Position numbers and translations under genes: made by a program
Shown here: in pieces, positions 1 through 9,410 of the stretch
Position numbering within the stretch: position 1 is the first letter of the stretch
Layout of the letters: every line of letters begins with the position of its first letter
Source: Manduca sexta
Lineage: Eukaryota > Arthropoda > Insecta > Lepidoptera > Sphingidae
Reading direction: 5' to 3'
DNA length: 64,000 bases
Assembly: GCF_014839805.1 (NCBI RefSeq)
Contig: NC_051120.1
Span: 4,526,001-4,590,000, forward strand
The notes under the pieces: generated by a model
What the model saw: only the letters and a program-made list of their open reading frames with translations
The model's database searches: none
Told to the model about the DNA's origin: nothing

Positions 1-74
1 AGTAGTAGAGGAGGCCCGAGCCCAGCAGTGGAACAGTATATAATACAGGGCTGATATTATTATTATTATTTATT
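1..74 (+). repeat. SINE-A copy, 3' tail only (cut by window edge)
   Basis: The first bases match the 3' end of the SINE-A copies at 17776 and 20770: the GTAGTAGAGGAGGCCCG stretch, the CAGCAGTGG block, TATATAATACAGGGCTGAT and an (ATT)n tail. The rest of the copy lies left of the window. Confidence 0.85.
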
Positions 75-870
75 TGAACCTACAGGTTAGATCACAGTCG
101 GCTCATTACCCACTGAGAAGATCGCTGAGAGATTCATTTAAATAGTTTTATTCGTATAAGAATAGCAAACACGTGTACATTTTCATATTACTAAGTAAAT
201 CGAGATGGGTGAACATATACCTACATAAAGTATTTATAACAAACTTCGGACTAACACATAAATATTCATATATGTAATCTAAAGTACAAGTTAACTCATT
301 CTATTACGGTATTACATTGTAAGAGTTGCCAGCTACAAAAATAATTTCCATATCAAGAAACAAATGTTGCCCACACACGCACACTTATTGCTGAAATAAC
401 AATCTGCCTCTCATTACGCGCGTACAAAGTTACGTCCAACGTAAGATGAACTCCACTCCCTATTCCCTTGCTTTGAGAGTGTCGAAAGAAAAATCACTTG
501 TAGAATTTGAACGGGTCCCTCTAAACTGGTCGTTTCACGCACCTTACTCCAAGTAATTGTTTATGAGGTGTCACGGAACGATTGCTGCGAGATTTGAATT
601 ATGTTTCAAATTTGGAACGTCAATTTTGAATGACAACCGTGAGATAAAACGAACTGGCTGTTTTTGTGTTCTTCATTCAAATTTTAATAAAAACTTGTTT
701 ATCTCCGTTAATTTAAAACTTTTCTTTTTTTTTTGAGTTTTGTTGGAAAACAATTTCTTATATTTCAGCAAGCGTTTTCAACCGGAAACGCAAGCACAAA
801 TTACGTTGTAAGCATTGACGTATATTCTATAAAACGTCCATATAAACTATATGTTCAAAATCTGAACTAA
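75..870. other. No feature recognised
   Basis: AT-rich sequence with no long ORF, no RNA gene and no repeat shared with the rest of the window. Confidence 0.5.
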
Positions 871-875
871 AATGG

Positions 876-1089
876 TGTTCAACGTCCCCAAAATATCCAG
901 CAATGTATTAAAATAAAACTTACATATCGGTGAGAAAGACATTTATTTCCTTGAATTTGAAAACTAAAGTATAATGGTAAGCGAATCTTGACATCGCCAT
1001 TCAATTATTTATAGTTTTTATACAACGCCATCTATTAGCATATCTATGACAATATTTATTTATAATTTAAATTAATACATCATTGAACA
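876..1089 (-). repeat. BEL/Pao 3' LTR
   Basis: This 214-bp repeat has matching inverted ends (TGTTCAA and TTGAACA). It is the 3' LTR because the coding remnants read on the minus strand. The element side (1090 onward) reads on the minus strand as a purine-rich GGTGGGCGGTA, the expected polypurine tract. The region 1090-1376 between this LTR and the last coding remnant holds no recognisable coding sequence. Confidence 0.88.
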
Positions 1090-1376
1090 TACCGCCCACC
1101 ATGGACATATCATAGTATGTCCATAAATAACAAGATGTTACATTAATTATAACCGCCTACCATCGCAATGCAGTGAATAAAATATTTTATCTGATTCCAA
1201 AAAAAGAGAAAGAACAAAAACATAGTATAACAAATTTCTCTGAAAGTTAACAGGATATTATAACATCAAATAATATTTACTTAATAACTTACTACTATAA
1301 AGTAATTATACAGGTCTATAATGACGACACCGGAAATATAATTAATTTAGCTACAGGTCTTTTAATTTCATTATTG

Positions 1377-1604
1377 TTATATCTTAAAACGTTTTTCTAA
1401 TGATACAAGTCGCTTATAAGCCTCTTTATATGAATAATCATTTGTATATTTACGTTTATCTGATCTAAAAGGCAAGCGAACAATATAGCGACCAAATTCA
1501 TCACGTTTAGTTGATGATATGAACAAATCTTCACATTTTTGTTCTTCGGGAGTGAGCTGCTTGAATTCACAATTATAGTTAGGTTCAGCTTCAATCTCCC
1601 ACAA
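1377..1604 (-). pseudogene. BEL/Pao pol fragment, start of RT region
   Basis: The 75-codon minus-strand frame carries WEIE, then LTPEEQKCE, then GRYIVRLPF and a KRLVSLEKRF end. This is the conserved stretch just before the RT domain in BEL/Pao polyproteins. The frame stops there, before the RT catalytic aspartates, and the rest of pol is absent. It is collinear with the protease remnant upstream (1655-2250), with frame breaks between them. Confidence 0.82.
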
Positions 1605-1654
1605 TGTTTTAATTAGTTCGTTATCACTTACTTGTGTTGTATGTAAGTTGACTA

Positions 1655-2008
1655 TTACATTATGACATGCTTGATTTGATTCGCTATGGTTGACATTAAT
1701 GAGCTGACCAGATAAGACACAATCAAGCTTGATATTTTGCGCGATAAGAGAGCTTGATTGGTCTTGACAATTCCTTCCAACAATATCTGGCTATATACTT
1801 CTGCTCCCAAAGGAAGATCTATCTTATTTGGAATATCAAATGACGGATCTCCTAAAACCATAGACGAATTATTCAATAAAACTTGAGCCTTTACCTTGCA
1901 ATCTGGTAAAAGTGAGCTTAGTTTCTTAAGTACATTAGCTTTGACAGTTAAGACAAAACTAGGGTCTACACGTGATTGAATATTATAACAAAAACCATCG
2001 ATCTGCAA
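1655..2008 (-). pseudogene. BEL/Pao pol fragment, after protease
   Basis: The readable part contains LPDCKVKAQVLLNN, GDPSFDIPNKIDLPLGAEVY and ILLEGI, matching the segment between protease and RT in BEL/Pao, where an I-D-x-x-L-G-A-D/E-x-Y motif is typical. It overlaps the protease fragment in another frame, so at least one indel separates them. It decays after about residue 95. Confidence 0.8.
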
Positions 2009-2250
2009 GTGATCGAGGCACTGGGATCACCGCCTAAACCTGAAATACAATTTTCACTTTGCTCCTTCCTCAAACTTAATAATTGGACTGCGGACTCGGT
2101 TATAAACGACGCTTGAGAACCTTGATCTAATAAAGGTTTTAAAACCATGGCAGTCCCATTTCTTGAATCCACTGAAACTAAAGTAGTAGGTAATAACACT
2201 TGATTGTGATTGTTTGAGAAACAACTTACAACATTTGTGGACTTTCTCAC
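1966..2250 (-). pseudogene. BEL/Pao aspartic protease fragment
   Basis: The 94-codon frame contains VLLPTTLVSV followed by LLDQGSQASF (catalytic D near residue 42), the retropepsin active-site region as it appears in BEL/Pao. The frame stays open upstream to about 2325, and the end-of-gag signature HHTLLH (2337-2354) lies just before it in a different frame. No intact start codon is visible, as expected for a polyprotein fragment. Confidence 0.82.
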
Positions 2251-2361
2251 TGATGATGTTGTAGGAACCGGTGTTACATTTTCTAGAATATTTTTATCAT
2301 CATGACTACCTTTGCTGAATTGGGAACATTCTTAAAATGAAGAAGTGTGTGATGCTTCCTT

Positions 2362-2838
2362 ATTGAACCTGAAAAACTTCACTTTCTCTTTCTAGACCAC
2401 CGTCAGTGAGGACTAGAAAGATGTTCGGCACAGGTGATGGAGGACTGCGGCTTGTACTCCACGTTACGTATGAGCTGCCGCGTCCTGTCTTCTCGCTGAA
2501 GATGTTCTTATTCACCCGGCTGCAGACTGCACCCTTAGTTGAAGACTTTTATTCTTCCCTTGTGTGCCAGTCCGTGGCTTCCGCTTTTCAGTATCTTTTT
2601 TTCATTTAATTGAACCTGAAAAACTTCACTTTCTCTTCCTAGATCACGTTAGTGAGGACTAGATAGATGTTCGGCACAGGTGATGGAGGACGACTTCGGC
2701 TTGTACTCCACATTACGTATGAGCTGCCGCGTCCTGTCTTCTCGCTGAAGATGTTCTTATTCACCCGGCTGCAGACTGCACCCATAGTTGAAGACTTCAT
2801 TCTTCCCTTGTGTGCAGTCCGTGGCTTCCGCTTTTCAG
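2362..2838 (-). repeat. Tandem duplication in the BEL/Pao leader
   Basis: Two copies of a roughly 230-bp unit lie side by side: 2362-2591 and 2609-2838, separated by a 17-bp T-rich spacer. They share the TTGAACCTGAAAAACTTCAC start, the GATGTTCGGCACAGGTGATGG block and the CGTGGCTTCCGCTTTTCAG end, with a few small indels. They lie between the primer site and the remains of gag, so this is the element's 5' untranslated leader. Plus-strand ORFs here are by-products. Confidence 0.85.
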
Positions 2839-2855
2839 GCTCTGGACGTATCCCG

Positions 2856-2873
2856 ATCCGACTCGAAGGACCA
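2856..2873 (-). other. BEL/Pao primer-binding site (tRNA-Tyr-like)
   Basis: Read on the minus strand, TGGTCCTTCGAGTCGGAT starts three bases after the 5' LTR. TGG complements a tRNA CCA end, and the next 15 bases complement the acceptor and T arm of animal tRNA-Tyr with one mismatch, as I recall that tRNA. Confidence 0.65.
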
Positions 2874-2876
2874 TTT

Positions 2877-3090
2877 TGTTCAACGTCCCCAAAATATCCA
2901 GCAATGTATTAAATTAAAACTTACATATCGGTGAGAAAGACATTAATTTCCTTGAATTTGAAAACTAAAGTATAATGGTAAGCGAATCTTGACATCGCCA
3001 TTCAATTATTTATAGTTTTTATACAACGCCATCTATTGGCATATCTATGACAATTTTTATTTATAATTTAAATTAATACATCATTGAACA
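2877..3090 (-). repeat. BEL/Pao 5' LTR
   Basis: This is the 214-bp partner of the repeat at 876-1089. About four substitutions separate the two copies. It is followed at 3091 by the second AATGG target duplication. Confidence 0.88.
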
Positions 3091-3095
3091 AATGG

Positions 3096-3827
3096 CAACC
3101 AAAAAACACTGTTATAACTTATTTATTCGCTTGAATAACAAATAATTTTACTTATTTGACTATTATTTTTTATTAACATCTAAGTTTGCACTTAGACTCG
3201 CGTTTTTATATTATGATCAATATAGACTCCATACTAAAATCAGTTTGAATGGATGACAGTTCAATTTAGTTGAACACAGTAAGTGTTCGGAACGCCAAGT
3301 CTAATACGTAGTACATATATATCGAGTGTTATAAGTGACGAATATATACGTCGATGTTAAATAAAATCGTGAATACAACAATTCTAGAAAATACGCACAT
3401 CGATTAATGTTAATGCGAGCACGTAACATAGCTGTTTGTAGAACTCTAATCAAATTAAACCACGCTCCGAGTTCAAAGTAACCATCGCAATGAATTAGAG
3501 TCGCGACGAGAGACGCATCCCGGAACCGAGTGTCGGCCATTTTATTTATAAACGCGATGTTACAGTGGAAGATTGAGTTTGGAAAATCCTTTGGATTTGA
3601 AAGAGACTTTTTAAAAATGCAACCTATTTTGAGGAATACTATTTATAGTAAGTGTCAAAGGGTGAAATTTTTCAAAAGATAACCCGAGGCAAAAACAAAT
3701 TCTTTGCTTAACATATCGCGGCTAATTTAGCAGAAAACAAAAACTAAGACAAACGATAATAAACCTAAAAGAAAAGCCGGTAGGAATCAGGTTGTACGGA
3801 CGCTTCGCCACTGATGAACAGAACATA
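3096..3827. other. No supported feature; one weak minus-strand ORF
   Basis: Non-repetitive DNA. A 79-codon minus-strand ORF (3301-3540) begins with ATGG in a fair start context (AAAATGGCC) and has a GC-rich first third. It matches no family I recognise and shows no clear splice site. I do not call it a gene. Confidence 0.4.
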
Positions 3828-4033
3828 ATGATTTCTTATGTTTACGCAAATGTTAGACACTGAAATTAAACTATTTTTCGGATTGTATCGCGGTTTTAAT
3901 TATTTTAATTTTCTAAGGGAGCACTGACCCCTCCTGACCATGAAGGCTGAAAAGTGTTCGAAACGTCGGGAGAAATCTAAAATAATTAAAACCGCGATAA
4001 AATCCGAAAAATAGTTTAATTTCACAAAAGAAC
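3828..4033. repeat. Hairpin repeat E with 54-bp inverted arms
   Basis: The arms 3861-3914 and 3971-4024 are near-perfect reverse complements (about 51 of 54), separated by a 56-bp loop containing CGAAACGTCGGGAG. Single-arm relatives occur near 6982, 13105, 14078 and 55303. The short minus-strand ORF here is an artefact of the repeat. Confidence 0.8.
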
Positions 4034-4249
4034 ATTTCAGAAAGTTTAAAAATTACAATTATAATACTGTAGTCAACGTAGTCTGTAATTCTACTAACGT
4101 AAGGATTTCTTCTAGTCGGGCACACGGGGGAGTATTTGAATATTTTAAAGTTCAGTTTAAAGAGACCCTTGAGATTAATTTCGTGGAAAATGTTACTCTT
4201 AAGAAGTTGAAGGCTGTTTATATTGAACTTTGGTCTGTACGTTTTAACG

Positions 4250-4693
4250 TCTTACTAATATTATAAATGCGAAAGTTTGTGAGAATGGATGTATGTATGT
4301 TTGTTCCTCTTTCATGAAAAAACTACTGAACGGATTTGGATGAAACTTTACATTAATATTGGTTATAGATCAGAGTAACAGATACGCTGTAATTTATAAT
4401 GTTTTTATAATTTAGTCATAATATGTAATAATACATATGTAAATCGGAAAAAAAATGCTATCCTGGCGTACGCTGCCTAAATCGTTGGAGCAAGATAAAG
4501 ATGATGTACCATAGGATTGTTTGTAATAAATAATTCTAAATAAATTCCGTGACAGCATATATCTTTTATGTGGAAGCCACTATGACCAAAATAGTGAGCC
4601 ATAAATATAATTAAATCGGATACTTATTTTAGCGGGACTTTTATCCCGGAAAACTCCTTCACGTGGTCGGAGCCGCGAGCAAAAGCTTACTAG
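4250..4693 (+). mobile_element. Helitron-like non-autonomous element (decayed ends)
   Basis: It starts TCTTACTAATATTATAAATG, followed by the common block ACTGAACGGATTTGGATGAA. It ends with TTATCCCGGAAAACTCC and GCCGCGAGCAAAAGCT, the 3' end type of the better-preserved copy at 51145. The terminal CTAG is displaced by extra bases and the flanks are not A and T, so the borders are uncertain. Confidence 0.55.
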
Positions 4694-4848
4694 CTTATTA
4701 CTATATATACTGTAGGTTAATCGTAAACAAGGGTTATATATTATGTAACGTATGTTGCAGTTAAGAGTTGTAGGTACGTGCAACTTTTTGGGTATTACGT
4801 TTTGAATTTAAAGTATTCGTTTTTCATGGATGTTTTTGTCATAATAAT

Positions 4849-5050
4849 GGCCAGCCCGAGCTGGTTACTTCGGTTTGTACCTTGTTTTTATCATAAATTT
4901 CATCCCTAATTTAAAATGTCCACAGTTATATAAGTAATTTTAATAGTTGTTAAGAAATAATAACAATTATTCTTATGCTTTGTTTTCACGTATCATAAGT
5001 GCAACTTTGTTCGCCTGCGTGATAAATAAAGTATTTTATTTTTTATTTTG
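4849..5050 (+). repeat. LINE 3' end, family G
   Basis: Matches 46546-46745 along its length: GCCAGCCCGA(G/A)CTGG, a variable middle, then GTGATAAATAAAGTATTTTA, which contains an AATAAA signal and leads into a T/A-rich tail. It looks like the 3' untranslated end of a non-LTR retrotransposon. No coding part is present. Confidence 0.65.
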
Positions 5051-6009
5051 ATTTTATTTATAATGTTAGCAGAGGTATAGACGAGTATGTGGTTTCATTT
5101 ATTAACGAAATGTGAAAATGACCCTGTATAGGGGAAATATTATAAAAAAAATGGTTTTCGTGTTCCTTGTGTCTCTAAAATCTTATTATAAAGAAATAAC
5201 AATCAACACCGTGCCATAGCATTTAATAATATGATATTTAAAGTCTTGTTTTAGGTACCGTTTAAATTATATGAAGAATATAATCTAATTGGAAGGCTAT
5301 TTTAGTAAATAATTATTTTTTTAATATTTAAAACATAAATATATTTGATTTTTATTTTATACAACAATAATTCTCGGAAAGTCAGTTTCTGATGATAACA
5401 AAATTGTTTTAAAACTGCCCAAATAACAATAGATATAGAAGAGCAGTATCTTCTAATACAAATATTGCTATACTTAAAATGAGAAGCCAAAACCTTTAAC
5501 TGTATATTTAGTTTAAATAAATATTTTAGTAATTTTGTATTATTAATATTTTTAACCTTCCAAAATATGTTACTCATTCGGTATATTTTATTGTACATAG
5601 ATTCTGTATCTCATATTGATATAATCACATACCTAGTTAACAACTTACATAATAGATAATGAAACCAGACTTACCTAACAAAGCGCTCAGAATTTAAACA
5701 AAACCAACCATTATCGTGTAATGACAACAGTTATTAATGTATTAGGTATTTATAACACTTCCGTACGAAATAATTGCTCGTTTCGATTCAATGGTGCGAG
5801 CGCTTAAGGCGATTTTTGCGTAACCACCCTGTGTAGACTGTCTTTCGCTTGCGATTCTGTCTGTTTGTTTCCAAATAAAATGCGTAACCACCTTGTATAT
5901 ACTGGCTTTTGCTTGCAATTTCGCTTGTTTATTTTTAAATAAAAATATTCAATACAAAGACATTAATATATAGTAAGATATAGATCAGACTTCACGATCA
6001 AATTTGTGC
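5051..6009. other. No feature recognised
   Basis: AT-rich DNA. A minus-strand ORF at 5302-5598 is low-complexity (I, N, K, Y rich) and not credible. A short direct repeat around GCGTAACCACC(C/T)TGT occurs near 5817 and 5881. Confidence 0.5.
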
Positions 6010-6252
6010 TTTTTTATACGCGTTTGGCAGTTAGTCCTCTGCACCTGATGGTAAGTGCAGTGGGGTCCAATAGAATGTCGACTGCCGAGAGATGATTACC
6101 CCGCAACAGTTGATACAATTATGCCGGCCTATTGGAACCGTATATACACAGGCTGATCCCGGAATGTGATACTTACGTGAGCCACTATGGCGTGTGCATC
6201 TTGTGTACTGTTGTCGCTAAGCGGGCAGATATAAAACATCCTTCCACCAATG
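6010..6252 (-). repeat. Family B retroposon copy
   Basis: Shares with eight other stretches the order (read on the minus strand) GGTGG(T)AGGATATATTTTAT, TGTTAAAACCCGCCATAGTG, GATCAGCCTGTGTATA, AGGCCGGCATAATTGTG, CTTACCATCAGGTGC and a poly-A end. The poly-A end sets the orientation. This looks like a LINE 3' end or a short non-autonomous retroposon. Confidence 0.75.
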
Positions 6253-6720
6253 ATGATTATTTTGGGGGTTTGGAGAAGTTCACCACGATATCTCTTGCCT
6301 GTAAGAGGCGGCTAAGGGTCCGTCACTAACGAGCGGCCTCTTAGACACTTCCTCTCTTCTCTTCTCTCTTCTCGGATAAATGCCGCAGCTCTAATACACC
6401 GAAGATGGCCACTGCGGAGTTCTTAGTCTTCCCAAGGTTGTAGATACAAAAGTTTAAATAACTAAATACTTTGAAACAAAATGTTTCGATAAAACAATTT
6501 AAATTCCAAAATGCTTATCAGCTGTACTATTTCAATGTGCTATACAAATAGTTGTTCGTCTGTCACCTAGTTTTTTTATCAATTGCCGTAAATTAGAGGC
6601 TTAGAATTTAGAAACTCCAGATAACAAATAAGACACAGAATAATTGTGTAATTCCAGACGTGAAATAAAAGTAATTTGGTTATCTTTTAGGGTTCGTTGA
6701 ATGTGTGAACTGTGATATGT
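6253..6720. other. No feature recognised
   Basis: Non-coding AT-rich sequence with a short CTCTTCTCTTCTCTCTTCTC pyrimidine run near 6352-6373. Confidence 0.45.
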
Positions 6721-6920
6721 TTTCAAGACACTGTGATTCTGCGAAGATCGGACCGTCAACAGCAAAATAAATATATATATATATACATATTAATTAAAAT
6801 TAAAAGATTTGCTATTGATATTATTGAAACTACATTTCATTATATAGAAACCCAAAAAACAGGTTGCCAGATTTCAAGACACTGTGAGCTCATTCTGCGT
6901 AGATCGGACCGTGAACGGCT
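6721..6920 (+). repeat. Pair of 42-49-bp direct repeats
   Basis: TTTCAAGACACTGTGA..TTCTGCG(A/T)AGATCGGACCGT occurs at 6721-6763 and again at 6872-6920, where AGCTC is inserted. An AT-rich stretch of about 110 bp separates them. It is probably a local duplication. The ORF at 6712-6945 is a by-product. Confidence 0.7.
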
Positions 6921-6974
6921 AAAAAATAAACAAAACAAATTATGATTGTAAAATGTAGGTAGATAATATAACTG

Positions 6975-7080
6975 AGTTTTCGGACGACCAACACCTCAAT
7001 CCCTCGTAACCATTAAGGCTGCAAAGTCTTCGTCGGGAGAAAATTATATCAAGACCGTGACAAATCCGAAAAACAAGGCT
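6975..7080. repeat. Hairpin repeat E, diverged arm
   Basis: Contains AAGGCTGCAAAGTCTTCGTCGGGAGAAAAT followed by ACCGTGACAAATCCGAAAAA in the order seen in the right half of the E copy at 3828. The second arm is missing. The motif is given here in two parts and is diverged from other copies. Confidence 0.55.
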
Positions 7081-8119
7081 TCCAAAAATGTTTGCAAAAC
7101 AGGGTTATTAAAACATTGCGTTCCAAACAAATATCAATAAAAAGTAATTTAACGCTACTACTAATACTTTAAGAGATGTGTCGCAGCGGCAACTTCACAC
7201 TTTTAGTGAGAAATAAACTCACGAACACTCCACTTCCATATTCACACTAAACTACAAAATGGTCAAAAATCTGAAATGTAAAACCCCAGCTTTACTTGTG
7301 AAAATATTTGTTGTTCATAAAATTAGCAGAGGTAGAGAAGTATGTGGTTTCATTTATTGACCCGAAGTCAAAATAACCCTCTTTGTGTAGAAACTAGAAA
7401 TACAATATATTTTTATTAACTTTTTTTTACGTTGCAAAAATAAAAAAAAAAAAACTAAAATGGTATTATATTCTTTAGATCTTACTGGTCAATTGTGGGT
7501 ACAACATATACCTGAATAAATTAAATACGCGTGTCTTAGATTTGAGCATAAGAGCTTTTTCTTTTCAGTTTCTTCTATTTCAATAAGATATCGACGATTT
7601 AGAAATAAGAATATTTATAATTTTTCAATCTAAATAAAATATTTTTATAAAAATAGCACATGACAGGGCTTTATTTAATAAATAAAATAATTTGAATTAT
7701 ATAACTAGACGCTAGTATATTTTTGAATGACTTAATAATTACAAACATAACATTTGATTAACTGTAATCTGTTTATTTATATAATTTTTGTAGATCTATT
7801 TCTTACTACCACGTCATCCTGGCAGTTGACAGTAAACATTTAACGCGTGACCTCGTTTACCTACTACCAGAAAAATAGTTAAAAATATATATTAACCACG
7901 TAGGTAAATAGTATTTTTGCGACCAAAATAAAAAAAGCGAATTACCTAGGTATTACATGCGATTAATTATGGCTAAATGAATTACATATTTTTTAAGTAT
8001 TTTCTTTTGACGTTCGTGACGAACAAATATGACATTTTATAAAACTGCTCATTAAATTAAGTTCTTTTGACTGCGGACATTTTATTTTACCCTTAAATTG
8101 CCAAAAGGACAAAACAATG
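7081..8119. other. No feature recognised
   Basis: AT-rich sequence without credible ORFs. GCAGAGGTA(T)AGA.GAGTATGTGGTTTCATTTATT near 7325 also occurs near 5070, so a short old repeat is shared. Confidence 0.45.
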
Positions 8120-8408
8120 TATAATGCATATAAATAAATACCAAAGTCCGTTTAAATGTTATTATGTTTGTTAGAAGAAAACGCAGAAACAGCTGAACAG
8201 ATTTGGATGAAATTTGCTACACGGATAGACCATGTCCCGGATTAACTTATAGGCTACTTTTTATCCCAGTAATTTACTCCGATGGAAAATAATCCTTATC
8301 TATCTGTTTTTAATATGGTGAAATATGGCGCTGGCGTTTTGCTGTGTTTTAGGAACTTTCATAGTGAGAGAGGCAATTCACGCGAGCGAAGCCGCAAGCA
8401 ACACCTAG
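8120..8408 (+). mobile_element. Helitron-like element, 3' end intact
   Basis: Contains AGCTGAACAGATTTGGATGA, TGTCCCGGATTAACTTATAG and TTTTTATCCCAG. It ends GCGAGCGAAGCCGCAAGC, then CTAG at 8405-8408 followed by T. The 3' hairpin plus terminal CTAG with a following T fits Helitrons. The 5' end is not clear. Confidence 0.6.
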
Positions 8409-8989
8409 TCTAATATAAAAGAGCAACGTTAAGGCAATATTAGGTTAAATAACACAATAGTAGTTTACAATGACTTATTTATCTAAGTTCAACGGAATTG
8501 ATAACATTAATGAAGACAAAAATAACCTAATGTAGAGTTTATCGCGAGTAACTTTTACGGTTTGGTAAGCTTTTATATATAAGAGCATGTCTTATCATGG
8601 ATGTAGAGTACTTGGATCTTTAAGTTAATTACAAAATATATAGATTTAATTTAAAAACCAAACGATAAATTTATTTATACTTAACGCATACTCAAAATAC
8701 ACTCATACTATGAAACTCATACAAAATATTTAGATTTCATTTAAAAATCAGTCGACAACTTTATAACACACTCATACTCATGCTATACTCGTTGCAGTAT
8801 AAAATCATATTCAATAGAATAAAATTCAACGCATTCCTAAATAACCATAGTTATGTCCGTACACTAACCCAATGCTCTTTCAAAACCAGTACGTATACAG
8901 CAGCTAACGCACCAAAGCAAAACAAATCGGACGCGCCAACCAAAATCATCCTAACACGTAATTTCATTAACCTATTACGTAGAAATATG
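8409..8989. other. AT-rich DNA flanking the candidate promoter; overlapping ORFs
   Basis: A 165-codon plus ORF (8780-9277) and a 118-codon minus ORF (8851-9207) overlap here. Overlap on both strands follows partly from low stop-codon density in the GC-rich part. The minus ORF ends with a possible membrane segment (MILVGASDLFCFGALAAVYV) but I recognise neither product. See findings. Confidence 0.35.
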
Positions 8990-9322
8990 CGGCCTTCGCG
9001 AGGTAGCGATTTTAGTGATGCCATTTGTCTGTACATGGGGTTATCGATGTTTTTAGGACGAGTGGCCCCCCGCTTGTTGTGGCACCGGCCGGCCGTCTGT
9101 TTACCAGCCAGTGCCTCAGTCAACTCGGCATCACGACGCGCGGCGCACGCGCACCGATCGTTCACCCCAGCGCGATCGAATTCTGTCAATTTGACAACCC
9201 ATAACATTCAGTGGTATTCCACGTGTCTTGTCATGAATGAATCTATACTTTGTGTTTATGCTGTGCTAGTGATGTGAATGCTGAATATCGATTGTGTTGT
9301 GTTTAAGCTGTTATCATGTTAA
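8990..9322 (+). promoter_or_regulatory. Candidate promoter and 5' UTR of the gene at 9323
   Basis: This is among the most GC-rich stretches of the window, with CG-rich runs such as GACGCGCGGCGCACGCGCAC near 9134-9153. It contains a DRE-like TATCGATG near 9043, insect initiator-type TCAGT at 9116-9120 and 9208-9212, and a CACGTG E-box at 9220-9225. I see no TATA box or clear DPE at the expected spacing. Two short upstream ORFs lie in it: 9233-9277 (14 codons plus stop) and 9278-9322 (14 codons plus stop). The second stops with TAA directly before the ATG at 9323. Promoter identity is inferred from composition and context only. Confidence 0.4.
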
Positions 9323-9410
9323 ATGTCGTTCGATGCTGATATGTCTGCTATAATTAGCGATTTGCGATGGCTTCACGACGACGATTTGTTTGCTCTGTCG
9401 TGGCAAAACG
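9323..9410 (+). CDS. Candidate first coding exon, unknown protein
   Basis: An ATG at 9323 with A at -3 is immediately preceded by an in-frame TAA, so translation of this frame must start here. The 29 codons begin MSFDADMSAIISDLRW and continue LHDDDLFALSWQN. The peptide is acidic with two tryptophans and has ordinary mixed codon use, unlike the N/K/I-rich chance ORFs nearby. The frame reaches a good splice donor, AACG|GTATGT, at 9410/9411, leaving phase 1. Read through, it would stop after a short intronic extension. I do not recognise the protein. An exon call rests on start context, donor, codon composition and the GC-rich upstream DNA. The alternative is a chance ORF in promoter DNA. Confidence 0.4.

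Larger units (their letters stand above)
876..3090 (-). mobile_element. BEL/Pao LTR retrotransposon, internally deleted
   Basis: Two 214-bp direct repeats (876-1089 and 2877-3090) begin TGTTCAA and end TTGAACA, and are flanked by the 5-bp duplication AATGG (871-875 and 3091-3095). Between them, on the minus strand, lie a tRNA-like primer site, a duplicated leader, the end of gag (HHTLLH signature at 2337-2354), a protease with DQGSQ, and the start of the reverse-transcriptase region (LTPEEQKCE, GRYIVRLPF), which are hallmarks of BEL/Pao polyproteins. A full element is several kb longer. Most of gag, the RT catalytic core, RNase H and integrase are missing, so this copy cannot move by itself. 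The LTRs differ at about four positions, so it is older than the copia element at 30.7 kb. Confidence 0.9.

Noticed and set aside
2406..2912. Two plus-strand ORFs with nearly identical proteins
   Set aside because: They are reverse-strand readings of the duplicated BEL/Pao leader, not a duplicated gene.
5302..5598. 98-codon minus-strand ORF
   Set aside because: Composition is dominated by I, N, K, Y and L, typical of chance frames in AT-rich DNA; no motif or splice context.
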